Positions 22,221-34,075 of a DNA stretch of 64,000 bases are shown one piece after another; the stretch's first letter is position 1, and each line of letters starts with the position of its first letter. This DNA is from Membranipora membranacea. Taxonomy: Eukaryota > Bryozoa > Gymnolaemata > Cheilostomatida > Membraniporidae. The notes under the pieces were generated by a model that searched no databases, was not told where the DNA came from, and was given only the letters and a program-made list of their open reading frames with translations. The position numbers and the translations under genes were made by a program. Location of the stretch: the NCBI GenBank assembly GCA_914767715.1, contig OU612069.1, positions 27,959,387-28,023,386 of the forward strand, in the 5' to 3' direction.

Positions 22221-25200
22221 CGGTGTAGTATTGTAAACTGTCCCCCGCGCGAAAACAACCCCGGGACACTTTACAATATTGTAAACTGTCCCGGGGACAC
22301 TTTACAATAAAAACAGGCCTATTGTAAACTGTCTCCCCCTATTGTAAACCGTCCCCCCCTATTGTAAACTGTCCCCCCTATTTGTGACTGTCCATATCGA
22401 GAGCCCAGCTGTTTATCACCATTCTAAATGGGTCAGATCATCTAAGTGGAGCATACCATGATGTTCTGGCTGCCACTATGATGGCCAAAGTTGTACCATG
22501 GGGATGGTGGTGGTATCTCATTGAATGAGTGTATAAAGCCTCTTTTTCATATGGTACTTTGGGGATCTATTTTTCGCAAACACTAGTTATTTGAAGCTCC
22601 TATGATTTAGAGATCTCTGGTTTGCGAAGAAAGGTGCACTAAGCCGACAGTGGATAGATGTGTAGTTGCCACATCACAGAACACACATACTTTCATTGCA
22701 GGTTCATGAGCCGCGCGATAACAACCACACCATTCATTCATCATAAAATCTACCTCCGTCAAGCATTTGCCTAGGAGTGATGGCAGTCAGTCACAAGTGT
22801 GAGCGGGAGAAATAATTACTTTTGAGCTTTTCATATTGTGAGGATGGGTATTGCACTGTAAAATATTGCTTAAGCCGCGCGAAAACAACCACCCCCCAAA
22901 GTGTCTTATAAAGATAATCTGTCAAAAAGTCTCAATCATAATTGACCATGATTTGGCAGCCATAATGTGATTGTCATAAGGTGACTGTGTACCAAATTTC
23001 AGATTAGTAGGTCAGAACTTAATGACACAACGGATGATATGTCGTTCTTTGCAAGTTCATGAGCCGCGCGAAAACAACCACCCCATTCATTCATCTTGAA
23101 TTCTACCTCAATCAAGCATTTGCCTGTGAGTGATAAAAGTCAGTCACAAGTGAGACCTGGAGAAATAACGAGTTTTGAGTTTTTCATATTGTGCCGCCTG
23201 GTATTGGACTGTAAAATATTGCTTAAGCCGCGCGAAAATAACCACCCCCCAAGCTGTCTTATAAAGATTATCTGTCAAAAAGTCTCAAACGAAATGAACC
23301 ATGATTTTCTAGCAATAATGTGATTGTCATGAAGTGACTGTGTACCTAATTTTGGATTAAAAGGTTAGAAATTAATGACACAACGGATGATATGTCGTTC
23401 TTTGCAAGTTCATGAGCCGCGCGAAAACAACCACCCCATTCAGTCATCTTGAAATCTACCTCAATCAAGCATTTGCCAGTAAGTGATGAAAGTCAGTCAC
23501 ATGTGAGACCTGGAGAAATAACGACTTTTGAGTTTTTCATATTGTGCCGCCTGGTATTGGCTCATGAACTTGCAAAGAATGACATATAATCCGTTGTGAC
23601 ATTAAGTTCTGACCTACTAATCTGAAATTTGGTACACAGGCACCTTATGACAATCACATTATGGCTGCCAAATCATGGTTCATTATGATTGAGACTTTTT
23701 GACAGATAATCGTTATTTCTCCAGGTCTCACTTGTGACTGACTTTCATCACTCACAGGCATATGCTTGATTGAGGTAGATTTCAAGATGACTGAATGGGG
23801 TGGTTGTTTTCGCGCGGCTCATGAACTTGAAGAGAACGACATATCATCCGTTGTGTCATTAATTTCTAACCTTTTAATCCAAAATTAGGTACACAGTCAC
23901 TTCATGACAATCACATCATTGCTAGAAAATCATGGTTCATTTCGTTTGAGACTTTTTGACAGATAATCTTTATAAGACAGCTTGGGGGGTGGTTGTTTTC
24001 GCGCGGCTTAAGCAATGTTTTACAGTCCAATACCAGGCGGCACAATATGAAAAACTCAAAAGTCGTTATTTCTCCAGGTCTCACTTGTGACTGACTTTCA
24101 TCACTCACAGGCAAATGCTTGATTGAGGTAGATTTCAAGATGAATGAATGGGGTGGTTGTTTTCGCGCGGCTCATGAACTTGCAAAGAACGACATATCAT
24201 CCGTTGTGTCATTAAGTTCTGACCTACTAATCTGAAATTTGGTACACAGGCACCTTATGACAATCACATTATGGCTGCCAAATCATGGTTCATTATGATT
24301 GAGACTTTTTGACAGATAATCTTTATAAGACACTTTTGGGGGTGGTTGTTTTCGCGCGGCTTAAGCAATATTTTACAGTCCAATACCAGGTGGCGCAATA
24401 TGAAAAACTCAAAAGTCGTTATTTCTCCAGGTCTCACATGTGACTGACTTTCATCACTCACAGGCAAATGCTTGATTGAGGTAGATTTCAAGATGACTGA
24501 ATGGGGTGGTTGTTTTCGCGCGGCTCATTAACTTGCAAGGAACGACATATCATCCGCTGTGTCATTAAGTTCTGACCTACTAATCTGAAATTTGGTACAC
24601 AGTCACCTTATGACAATCGCATTATGGATGCAAAATCACGGTTCATTATGTTTGAGACTTTTAACAGATATCTTTATAAGACAGCTTGGGGGGTGGTTGT
24701 TTTCGCGCGGCTTAAGCAATATTTTACAGTGCAATACCCATCCTCACAATATGAAAAGCTCAAAAGTAATTATTTCTCCAGGTCTCACTTGTGACTGACT
24801 GCCATCACTCCTAGGCAAATGCTTGACGGAGGTAGATTTTATGATGAATGAATGGGGTGGTTGTTTTCGCGCGGCTCATGAACCTGCAATGAAAGTATGT
24901 GTGTTCTGTGATGTGGCAACTACACATCCATCCACTGTCGGCTTAGTGCACCTTTCTTCGCAAACCAGACATCTCTAAATCATAGGAGCTTCAAAAAACT
25001 AGTGTTTGCGAAAAATAGATCTCCAAGTACCATATGAAAAAGAGGCTTTATACACTCATTCAATGAGATACCACCACCATCCCCATGGTACAACTTTGGC
25101 CATCATAGTGGCAGCCAGAACATCATGGTATGCTCCACTTAGATGATCTGACCCATTTAGAATGGTGATAAACAGCTTGGCTCTCGATATGGACAGTCAC

Positions 25201-25382
25201 AAATAAGGGGGACAGTTTACAATAGGGGGGGACGGTTTACAATAGCGGGGGACAGTTTACAATAGGGGGGGACAGTTTACAATAGGCCTGTTTTTATTGT
25301 AAAGTGTCCCCGGGACAGTTTACAATATTGTAAAGTGTCCAGGGGTTGTTTTCGCGCGGGGGACAGTTTACAATACTACACC
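22221..25382. mobile_element. 3.16-kb foldback element built of 353-bp tandem units
   Basis: The termini are inverted copies: the left end CGGTGTAGTATTGTAAACTG recurs in reverse complement at the right end (25382 inward). Inverted similarity runs through most of the element. The subterminal zone has short repeats of TATTGTAAACTGTCCCC (left about 22231-22395, right about 25190-25375). Further in are 353-bp tandem units. Anchor GTTCATGAGCCGCGCG lies at 22702, 23055 and 23408 in the left arm. The reverse complement lies at about 23816, 24169, 24522 and 24873 in the right arm. Each unit has CCGCGCGAAAACAACC twice, spaced alternately about 163 and 190 bp. The orientation switch is near 23560. Arms are diverged, so this is not a simple assembly mirror. 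No transposase or clear target duplication was found. A frame of about 75 codons recurs in each unit but is not thought to be coding. Confidence 0.9.
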
Positions 25383-25639
25383 GGAAACACTTTCTGATTG
25401 GTTGAATCATATTGTTTTGATGTTGCTTGGAAATCAGACTACCGCCACATTTAAATGTTTTGAAGATGACTACATTGGAGCTGACAGACATAGTGTGCTG
25501 GTGAGGGTATTATATTTTGTTTAGTATGGTACATGTCTTTCCATTATCTGGTTCTACTTATGCACCAAGTGTTTAAGATATCAATCAAAACACTGGCTTG
25601 ACATTGGAGTTTGTGAAGCCATATTCATTCTTACTTACT

Positions 25640-25860
25640 AGTAATTATCTATTCAATCTCTCGTCTCCACTCTCTCTACTACTCTCTCCCTCTACTCTCT
25701 CCCTCTACTCTTTCCCTCTACTCTCTTCCTCTACTCTCACTACTACTCTCTCTACTTCTCAATCTCTCCTCTCCTTACTCACTCTCCTCTCCTCACTTAC
25801 TCTCTCCCTCTACTCATCATTACTTTTTCTATTATTACTCTGTCCTTCATCCATCCAGTC
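25640..25860. repeat. Pyrimidine-rich (CTCTAC/CTCTCC)n low-complexity tract
   Basis: Imperfect repeats of CTCTCCCTCTA form a strand-biased C/T tract. It could act as a long polypyrimidine region upstream of the acceptor candidates at about 25920-25943. Confidence 0.85.
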
Positions 25861-26012
25861 GAGCTGATGTAAAATGTTGTGTAAAAGCCTACTATTCTCT
25901 CTGTCTGTTTCCTACTCTTCTCTAGTGGTTTCCTTATTTAGAGGGGCTTTTAGATTTAAGGGTAATTTTCCTGTCAACCATTATAACTCCACTGAGTGTT
26001 ATTGACCTGTCA

Positions 26013-29000
26013 ATGAAAATACCGGGTGCATGTGACTTTCCTCTTACAAGATTACAGCAACTACTATACTTCTGCAAACCTTGTGATATGCAAAAGTCTG
26101 GTGCCTGTCCTCAACTCACATCAAAATTCAGTAAGGTGACTACCTGTCATAGCTGTAAGCAGGTGGACAGCTATAGGAAACGAAAGCATGAGAAATCCAT
26201 ACTCACGGCAGAAAAAGGTATGTTGATGTGATTTAACCTGTTGGTGCTCATGACGTAATCTGATTATCTCACAGCATGTAGGGTCTAACTAGTATAACTG
26301 AAGCCTGTATTAAGATATCAATGCCTCGAGGCTGTTAATGAAAGTTAAATTTCCGATAATATGTGTACAATTAGACTCCCTTGGGTCACAGATTGACCGG
26401 CTTACAAATCCCTATTCTCCTTAATTTACGTTATGTTCTGTTGTTGTAGAAAACCTTTCACCAACCAATATTAAGCGGAAAATCACTGAGGTAACGGGAA
26501 GTGAGAACTTTGGGGAGCATGTGAGGACACAACTAGAAATGGGGTCAAAAAAGAAGAGGATCTTCAACCCGATGTTAGTAAATTCTGATGCTTTTTGTAT
26601 TCATAATCTAAAAGTTTTATTCAGACCGGTCATTTTTGTATTTTGTTGTATTCTTGTAACTCACAGGCATAAGGATATACTATTGATGCCCCGCGCTACT
26701 GGATACATTTGTGCGAGAAAATGCATGGATCATTTCACCGGCGAGTGTACTAGATTCCCTTGAAGCATGCCGGTTATATTGGTATATAGGCTTATATGAT
26801 TCATGGTTAGTTGGTTGACAACGTATCAATGCCTTGCCACTACTAGATTCTATCATTTTGGCATCGCAAACAAACTAAAATTGGATGTATATATGTTGTA
26901 TCTCTGCAGTCCCAACCCAAACTTATATGTTTAAATTTTTTGTCAGGACTATAACAACAAGCCTACGACACTATAATCAGTGCCCCAAGAGCTATAAAGA
27001 GGCGAGATCCGCTCAGTACCAAGGAGTTTTACCTTCTCCAAGGCAGCTGAGGTAAGTTATTATTTTTAACAATGTTGTGACTGAAGACAAAGGAGAAGAC
27101 AAACAATGCTTGACGATGTCAATTGTTTGTAAAATATATGATATTGTTTGATCAATTCTACCAACAGTTATGACACAAGCAACATACATTCTTCAATGAT
27201 CCTTTTGTTTCTTGTCTCCTGGATATCAGCTTGATTTTCCTCCGTCTTTCCTAGGACTTACAAGGCATCTTGTGATCAAAGCAGTGGCATAAACAGAGAA
27301 GCCATCAAATGGATGAAAGAAGTATGGTTAGAGAGAAAGGCAACTTCGTATGAATTCTTGGGAGGGCTTCCCATCGACGAGATGACAATACAGGTAAAGT
27401 TTTTAGATGGCATCTCAATTGCTGGCTTTTCCTAGCTGACTGTTATGATACACTCGTGTTGTACAATTATGGCATCTATATGTTAATGATTTCTGATCAT
27501 AAATGACCATAGGAATAGCCACAAGGATAACTGATAGAGCTGCAAAATTATTTCATTCTTCTATAAATATAATGCAAATATGCACTCTATGTTCACTTAG
27601 GAAGATGTCATGTTTGACAATAACGGCATGGTTCACGGTTATGCAGAGCTATCAGATGTGAGGAGCCTTGCAGCCTTGGCGTTCCCTCCTCCTGAGGTGA
27701 AAGAACCGGATATGGCAAATAAAGTATGCCAACTGATATTTGCTGGCCTCAATGGAGCTACGTTTCCAGTCGGGTACTTTCCAGTTCGGACCTGGAACTC
27801 CATTGATATTCTATCGACTTTGACTGATGCAATTGAAGAATTGCATCAACATGGATTTGTGGTAAGTTACTCCAATTGCAATGTGACAGCATCTACTTCT
27901 TTAGAGCATCGTCAAATTAAACAAACTGTCATCACCTTCAACTACGTGGGAATTTTAAAAGCTTGACAAAATAAGAATATTATAGTTTGAACAAAGGGTG
28001 AGCGATTTGGGAACCAGACCTCTGGTTGATCTTGCTAATCTCAGTTAGGAATGATCAGATAGAAGTTTAAGTAATTTTTAATTGAATAACCACCCAGGCT
28101 CTTATTAACTGACTCTCATTCAAATTAAGAAGGCTTCTGAAATTGTATGAGCCGGAGTAACTGATCACTGCTGTTTCACATTTCTAAACCCAGACATCAT
28201 AATATATCCTGTTTAGTGGGTTCCATATTGAGCATAGTTGTGATCTGCTGTATATGCAATATACTGTATATTTGGTTTTCTTTTGGATGATGCATACAGA
28301 TTCGCTATGTTTCTATGGATGGAGCAGCACCTAATAGAGCAGCTATAAAGAGGGCCATCTGTACTTGGAGATGTGGCCGTGTACTTGGTAAAGATTATAC
28401 GCTGAGGCAGCCCGGAGGGGAAGAGTGCCTGACATTTATAATGGATATAAAAGTTAGTTATACAGCAAAACCTTTCTCACAAGGATTTCACGAACTTTAC
28501 TGAGATCATAATAATAATGATAATAATATTTGGATCACAACAGAAATTGTTAAACATTTACAAATACTTTACCTGCGGGTGATTTGGACAATTATGTACA
28601 TATGCTTACGAGAAACGAGAACAATGCTGCTGATAAGGGCACCAGATGATAAAAACAGTCATGTCATGATTCTGCAGCAATGGCGTATAAGTCTATCAAA
28701 TGTGATAATTGTAATAAAAAGAATAAAACTATGAATCCTAACTATGTTTTAGCACTGTTTAAAGAAGCTGAGAAACAGCTTGCTGAGAAGTGCTGTGCAC
28801 AAGGATGTGAACAAGACAGTTAAAAAAAAAGGCCGAAAGAAAGTCTTTCGCAGACTCAAAACAGCAGCGGGTAAGTCAACAAGTTGTGAATCGGCTAAGT
28901 ATGGTGAATGCTTGTTTATAGACGTTTCTGAGGTTAGGGATAGTTTGTAAGTAAGCTAGCTAACTGTAACGACACGAGTATTATGAAATGTATATTTAGT

Positions 29001-30005
29001 TTCTATGTTACAGGTGAAATACTATGGGTCCATTGGGTAGGTGCCTATGAGTTCTCTGTGAATAGGGACTGGAGGATTCACCCAAAGTTGACTCGGCGCC
29101 ATGTCTATGCTGCTGAGCTAGACAAGATGAGAAATCATCTTGCTGAAGAGGTTTTGGATAAAAGCATGCTCTACCTGATGAAGGTAATTGAGCATCACAG
29201 TTCGGTTTTCAGTCATATAATCTGAACAACTCAAGCTACATCATGCTCACTGTCTGGTTCATGGTCTGCGCCAAGCTAAAATATAATGTAAAGTGTGTTA
29301 GCTGAATGTGGCATTACAGATAAAAACCGATGGGATCCCTGAAATATCTAACACATGCTGTATATTGTAGCAATATCAGACAGTGACAGAGCAAGATCTG
29401 GCAGCCACTATAGAGCTCCTGGAGCACACCTCAATACTGGTGGAGCTATTTCAGAGAGGTAAGATGATTGATAAATTCATCTGTGAACATTACACAGCTT
29501 TGTAGCATTCAAGAAACATAGAAGTTTGAAGTTGCATCCTTTTATTTTTAACATTAATAACTAAGTTTTATCTGCTCAATATTTTAATAATGGGATTGTT
29601 TTATAACTAGGTGGACAGAAGACACTCCAGCCACAGAACATCTCAGATCTAAGGCGTATTGCTGCATTCTTTGAACTGTGGAGTTTGAGGGACTTGCCAG
29701 AGGAAAAACCGACCACTGAGTGCCTATGGGATATGCAGTGTGCTCTCAGAGGAGTTGCAGAGCTTGCTGAAACATCACAATTTATGATAAGGCCTGATGT
29801 TATCAATTCAGACTTGGTAGAGCTACATTTCTCCCAAGTGAGGGAGCTATACCATAACAGAACTCCCAACATCCTCCAATATAGGAATGTACAGAATTCC
29901 ATCATTCTCTCCCAACCCGTCGCTCGGCTGAACAAAAACACGAATACGGCTACCATGTATCCAAAACCATTTATGATGTTGTGCAAAAACCAAAATTCTA
30001 AATAG
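26013..30005 (+). CDS. P-element/THAP9-like transposase, intact 10-exon gene
   Basis: Exons are 26013-26217, 26450-26573, 26947-27051, 27255-27393, 27601-27861, 28300-28452, 28753-28870, 29014-29183, 29371-29458 and 29611-30005. All join in phase, giving 585 codons plus TAG without internal stops. The N-terminus (residues 1-68) has CKPC, a third Cys and CHSC, a possible zinc site. No THAP domain was found. The RPL-like block PSPRQLRTYKAS leads to the RNase-H fold. Candidate catalytic acids are Asp186 (PIDEMTIQ), Asp285 (SMDGAAPNR) and Glu525 (DLVELHFSQVR), the same motif contexts as P element and THAP9. HPKLTRRHVY is another family hallmark. The gene may be a live transposase or a domesticated one. 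No terminal repeats were seen. The frame is open upstream of the chosen ATG, back to plausible acceptors near 25920-25943, so exon 1 may be internal. A convergent PHD gene ends about 50 bp away. Confidence 0.85.
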
Positions 30006-30056
30006 CAGTACCAATGGAGTGAGGCATAACTGTGACTTTGAAAAGAATAATTGTAA

Positions 30057-32264
30057 TTATAAAATCATACTTACTGATTCACAAAGAGCGCATTGCCAGC
30101 TATCACAATTAGCAAACTTATCAAACTGCTCGTGAGTTATTTGGAGGCAGTTTTCGTGGTACCATCTGTGGCACATGGTGCACTGTATCCATTTAGTGCC
30201 ATCCTCATCTTGTTCATCTGAAAGATGGCATGTGCTGCAAAGCTCCTGCTTGGATGTGATCTTTCTACTTTTATTAGCAGCTCGAACCTGGAAATTGAGC
30301 AGGTTATTAAATACTCAGACAAACTTCTCTATAATTATGATATTATAATATGATAGCTTGGTTGAATGTGGATCTAAGGTAACTCATTAGATAGAGCTAT
30401 ATAAGTTTGAGCATGCATAGTAGAGGATTAGAACATCTTTTCATATGTTTATTCTAATTTTGCATCATCGCACCAAATAAAGCACCACCAGTCCACCACT
30501 TACAATTTTTCTCCATGAATAAATTTAAACTAACAAACCTCTTCTCGCAGAGTTCTTTCTTTCACACACCTTTCGATCGCACATCGCCTGAACTCATATG
30601 ACCCAGTGTCAACAGAGTGGTTGACTATCACTCCATACAACTCTGTTTAAAAGAAAATTGTATAGATTTATATTGTATACCATAGAAAGAGGCATATATA
30701 TAAAAGAAATGTATTTATGGAAATAACCAAATCTAAAATGGTCTGAAAATAAAAATTAAATTGTTCAACAATTCTTGTGTCGGATATTTTAAATAGTCTG
30801 CCGATCAATGCTTTTGAATCTGCATCGTAACTATATTAAGTGAAAGCTGTCCTAGGATTAGCGATTATTAAGTATTTAGATGCTACGCACCTTGCATAAT
30901 ATGGTCTGCATCATGAGAACAGATCTCCACAAAGTGTGTCCTGAGGTGTTTGCTGTCAATGAGTCTCTTACGTGTCATAGGGATGACAGCAGGTGAATAT
31001 TTCTGTTTATGCAAAGAATCCATGAGTGCCCTATTGAGTTTTTTGAAAAAGAGGAAAAATTCATTTGTTGGATTGGTAAGAGCAAAGGCCTGGTTCTGAA
31101 AGTACTCAATTTCTATTGATGAGGGCTCATCTTTTACACTCTCTCTGTTAGCGACAAGCTGCTCTGCTATTAGCTCCTTCATGCTACAGTATTTCCTGAC
31201 TGCCTCCTCTCTTCCCGCTCTCCCTGCGTTTGAGTTTATTAGTTTCGAAACTGTCAGATTACTTCGGTGGAGAGTTAGTCCTGCCAGTTTCCTTTGGGGA
31301 AAAAAACATCAACATAACACCAAAAATCCATAATCTAAAATGTCAGGTAATTTTTTATTCATAAGTATGACTACAAACATCTTAATTACGTTCTTGGTTG
31401 ACAAAGAGTAGTGAAGATTTGAAATATTGATACCATTTTCATCTGCTGCCACAGTATAAATACAATATAAATTGCTGTGCATTGTGTGCCATCTCAAAGT
31501 AGTGCATGTGGGTGCTGTGTTCTCCCTTATTTATCTGCCAACTGCCCCTGGAAATCGTATACTCATTCTTACATTATAATTGCGGTAAATAGAAAACCTT
31601 GTTATAAGACATACCTTAGCTTCCCTTCGTTTACGAGCTCATTTGCCTGGATGGTATGCTGAGTAGAAGTAGTAGGGTCTGTAGGCATGGTAATAGGGTC
31701 TTTAGGCATGGTGGAATAACTACAACTGGGAGTTGATTCTGCTTCAGTTGTTTCGTTTTCAGCAGCTTTAAACAGAAGTATCAATTAAAGATATAACAAG
31801 TACGATTATACTGAATTACAGTAAGGTGCTACAATCCTAAAGAAACTTAATTCTTTTTGCGAGGTATGGCAAAGCATATCTTTATTTGAGGGCTGAAGTT
31901 TATTTCTCATTGTTTAATGATCTAGGATCTAGATCATGATACTTGATCGATGTGGCCTTGTATGAAAAAATTATGGTAAGCTACATATATATATATATAT
32001 ATATGTAATTCTGTAGGTTCAATGATAGATCAAAGCAAAAACTTCCATAAAGATTAAAAATATTATTTAATTTAATTATTCTGTTTCTAAAGCCTGTTGT
32101 CATTTCAAGATTGTCTGGAGTGAAATGCAATGAGTTAGTTACCTTTATTCTTGAAAAATGTCGAGAATCGCTGTCTCACAGAACGCCAGAGCGAATAGGC
32201 GGATGATCTGCCACACCTCCCCACGATCTCCTCATACGCCCGGCTATACATGAATGATTCAAGG
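30057..32264 (-). CDS. PHD-finger protein, C-terminal six exons (5' partial)
   Basis: Exons 32264-32143, 31765-31615, 31291-30891, 30642-30539 and 30287-30057 join in phase. The last ends in TAA. The protein part is about 335 residues. A basic/aromatic segment (SLWRSVRQRFSTFF) is followed by an acidic, Thr/Pro-rich linker. Next is a helical region of about 130 residues (KLAGLTLHRSNLTVSKLINS through HDADHIMQ) that I do not recognise. The last 55 residues form a PHD finger: CSTC, CTMC, HENC, then W-x-CALC, giving Cys4-His-Cys3 ligands. PHD fingers usually read histone H3 tails, so a chromatin or transposon-accessory role is possible. The first exon found starts in phase 2, so upstream exons exist. 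None was recognised between here and the repeat at 32614. Its stop faces the stop of the P-like transposase gene. The call rests on the PHD ligands and consistent splicing. Confidence 0.75.
31984..32004. repeat. (TA)n microsatellite
   Basis: A short TA run in an intron of the PHD gene. Confidence 0.8.
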
Positions 32265-32613
32265 CTGTAAAGGATCACAGTAGAGCTTTATCTAGAATTT
32301 TTAAACAATTTATATGTTGGCCCTTGTTTTTTCGGGTTAAAAGTTCCTCCAACAGATCAAATTTGTGATAAATATGTAGTTAGGTTTGTTTGCGATGACT
32401 TGATTTTGTTTGGACTGCCATTTACCACTCTTAATAAATAAATAAGTTTAGTCAGAAATTCTGTCAATTAAATTTTCCTTCCCAAAATTAATGACAATTC
32501 ACTTGTAAAGAATCAATTAAATCAACCAAAGCAATCTCTTTTTTTAGGTATTAGGCATAAGGGTTATGCGACAAAACTGGATGCTTCGAGAGCTGTTTGG
32601 CATTTAAAAATTA

Positions 32614-33116
32614 TTCATTTTATGTTATATCAATATATCATATCATTGTATCATAGTAGGTTAGAGGCTGTCTTGACAAGCTACTCACATTGACAGAGGG
32701 GATGGGTTAGCTGAACTGGTGAAAAGTGTGCAGTCCCATCTAATCAAGGAGAAAACGTCTAAAGTGAGACTCTTCAGGCTTGGCTTTTCGCCCTTTGCTC
32801 TACCTAAAAAAAATTTGTCAAGAAATATTAAGTAGATAGTGAATTGAAGTAGAGTGGTTATTGAAGCTTTAATTAAAGGGCAAACTCTGCTTGGGTAATT
32901 TCTATACTTTAAAAACTATTTACAGTATTTCTGCCTCCTTGTACAAAGTTCAAACCATGTGAACTTTTGTGATCCAATCATACCTGTGTATTATTTTATA
33001 AATAAAATATAAAATATTTACATTTACTCATTCTTTTCTCATGGCTTCAGGGACCCCAAAGAAGATCCTAGGAATACTGGGACTACATGTCCGTTAGAAA
33101 TAGTCCTGTCAGTACT
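32614..33116. repeat. Dispersed repeat, copy 2 of 2 in window
   Basis: Same-orientation copy of 13914-14497, about 80 bp shorter through one internal deletion. It shares the same end sequences TTCATTTTATGTTATATCA and CCTGTCAGTACT. Confidence 0.85.
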
Positions 33117-34075
33117 CAGACTGCATGCAAGTAACTGGGCTTGATCCATGGAAAAGAAGCTAGGGTGGTGAAAGTTGCTGAAGTTTTTAAACGTGACAAA
33201 AAAATGAGACACACAACATCATCTTCCTTTAAACCTCATTTTGAACACGAGGTGATGGTACAATCCATAAGTCCATAAATCCATATCCATATCTAAATCC
33301 ATAAATCCATAATCTTATAAATATTAATGATTTTACATTATAGTTGAATTTTAAGGTGTTGGGATTTTATTGTGAAACTAACGTTGAAATTAAAAGTACA
33401 CAGAATTATTAACAGCCTATCAGTAGATAGGATTTTATTTAGAAAAAAACAACACTTAATGGTGTTTTATTACAACTGTAAATTAACTTGGTTTGCGGAG
33501 ATTTCTATTTTAGCATCAGCTTATTATTGCGTCTCTGCCTTCTGCTATATATGATGCGATGAACGAGAATTGAAATAATATCATACTACACACTACACAC
33601 ACTACAAGAAGAAAGAGAATATAACTACAAGGCACCACCAACTTCAATAATACTTGCACCTGCTACACCTTGCCTGCTACTTATATCATCAAAGTGAAAC
33701 TACCTGCTTGCACAACAATTATATCATCATCAAAGTGAAACTGCCAAACTGGCAAAGCTGCATCATGTATACACCATTGAACACACCAATAAAGATATGC
33801 AGCGGCCACAGCTTCAGGCAGTAGCAACAGGACCGTTGTCCTTTACGGTATCATTCTAAGCAGTTAGTATTAAGACAGCAAAGCAACAGGACTGTTGTCC
33901 TATTTTAGCAGTGTCTTAGATTGTGAAGTAAAATAATTGATTGTATCATATAATATATTGTATTGTTGTGTAATTCGGAGTTATACCAACTTATCTGTGC
34001 GATCAGTGTTTAAATCAGCACTCATCTGGCATTCTGGCATATAACCAAGGATAAGAGTGCAAAGACAGTCAGGTT
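33117..34075. other. Intergenic stretch with small duplications
   Basis: ATATCATCAAAGTGAAACT occurs at about 33684 and again near 33722. CAACAGGACCGTTGTCCT (about 33827) recurs as CAACAGGACTGTTGTCCT (about 33883), and each holds a small palindrome. A remnant of an LTR or other transposon is possible. No gene was seen. Confidence 0.4.

Noticed and set aside
23096-24491. Recurring open frame of about 75 codons (starting STSIKHLPVSD) in the 353-bp units, on both strands
   Set aside because: It recurs because the DNA unit recurs. Copies carry non-synonymous and synonymous changes alike, there is no domain, and the frame spans the CpG motif that is conserved as DNA.
22221-25382. Assembly mirror artefact
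   Set aside because: Arms differ in unit number and by many substitutions, and the terminal ends are well defined. Long-read confirmation would still be useful.
26668-26763. Possible extra exon of the P-like gene (CARKCMDHFTGEC)
   Set aside because: It ends in a stop, and the exons on either side join perfectly in phase without it. It could be a poison exon, but nothing supports that.
29576-29986. Antisense 136-codon open frame
   Set aside because: It is the reverse shadow of the last exon of the P-like transposase.
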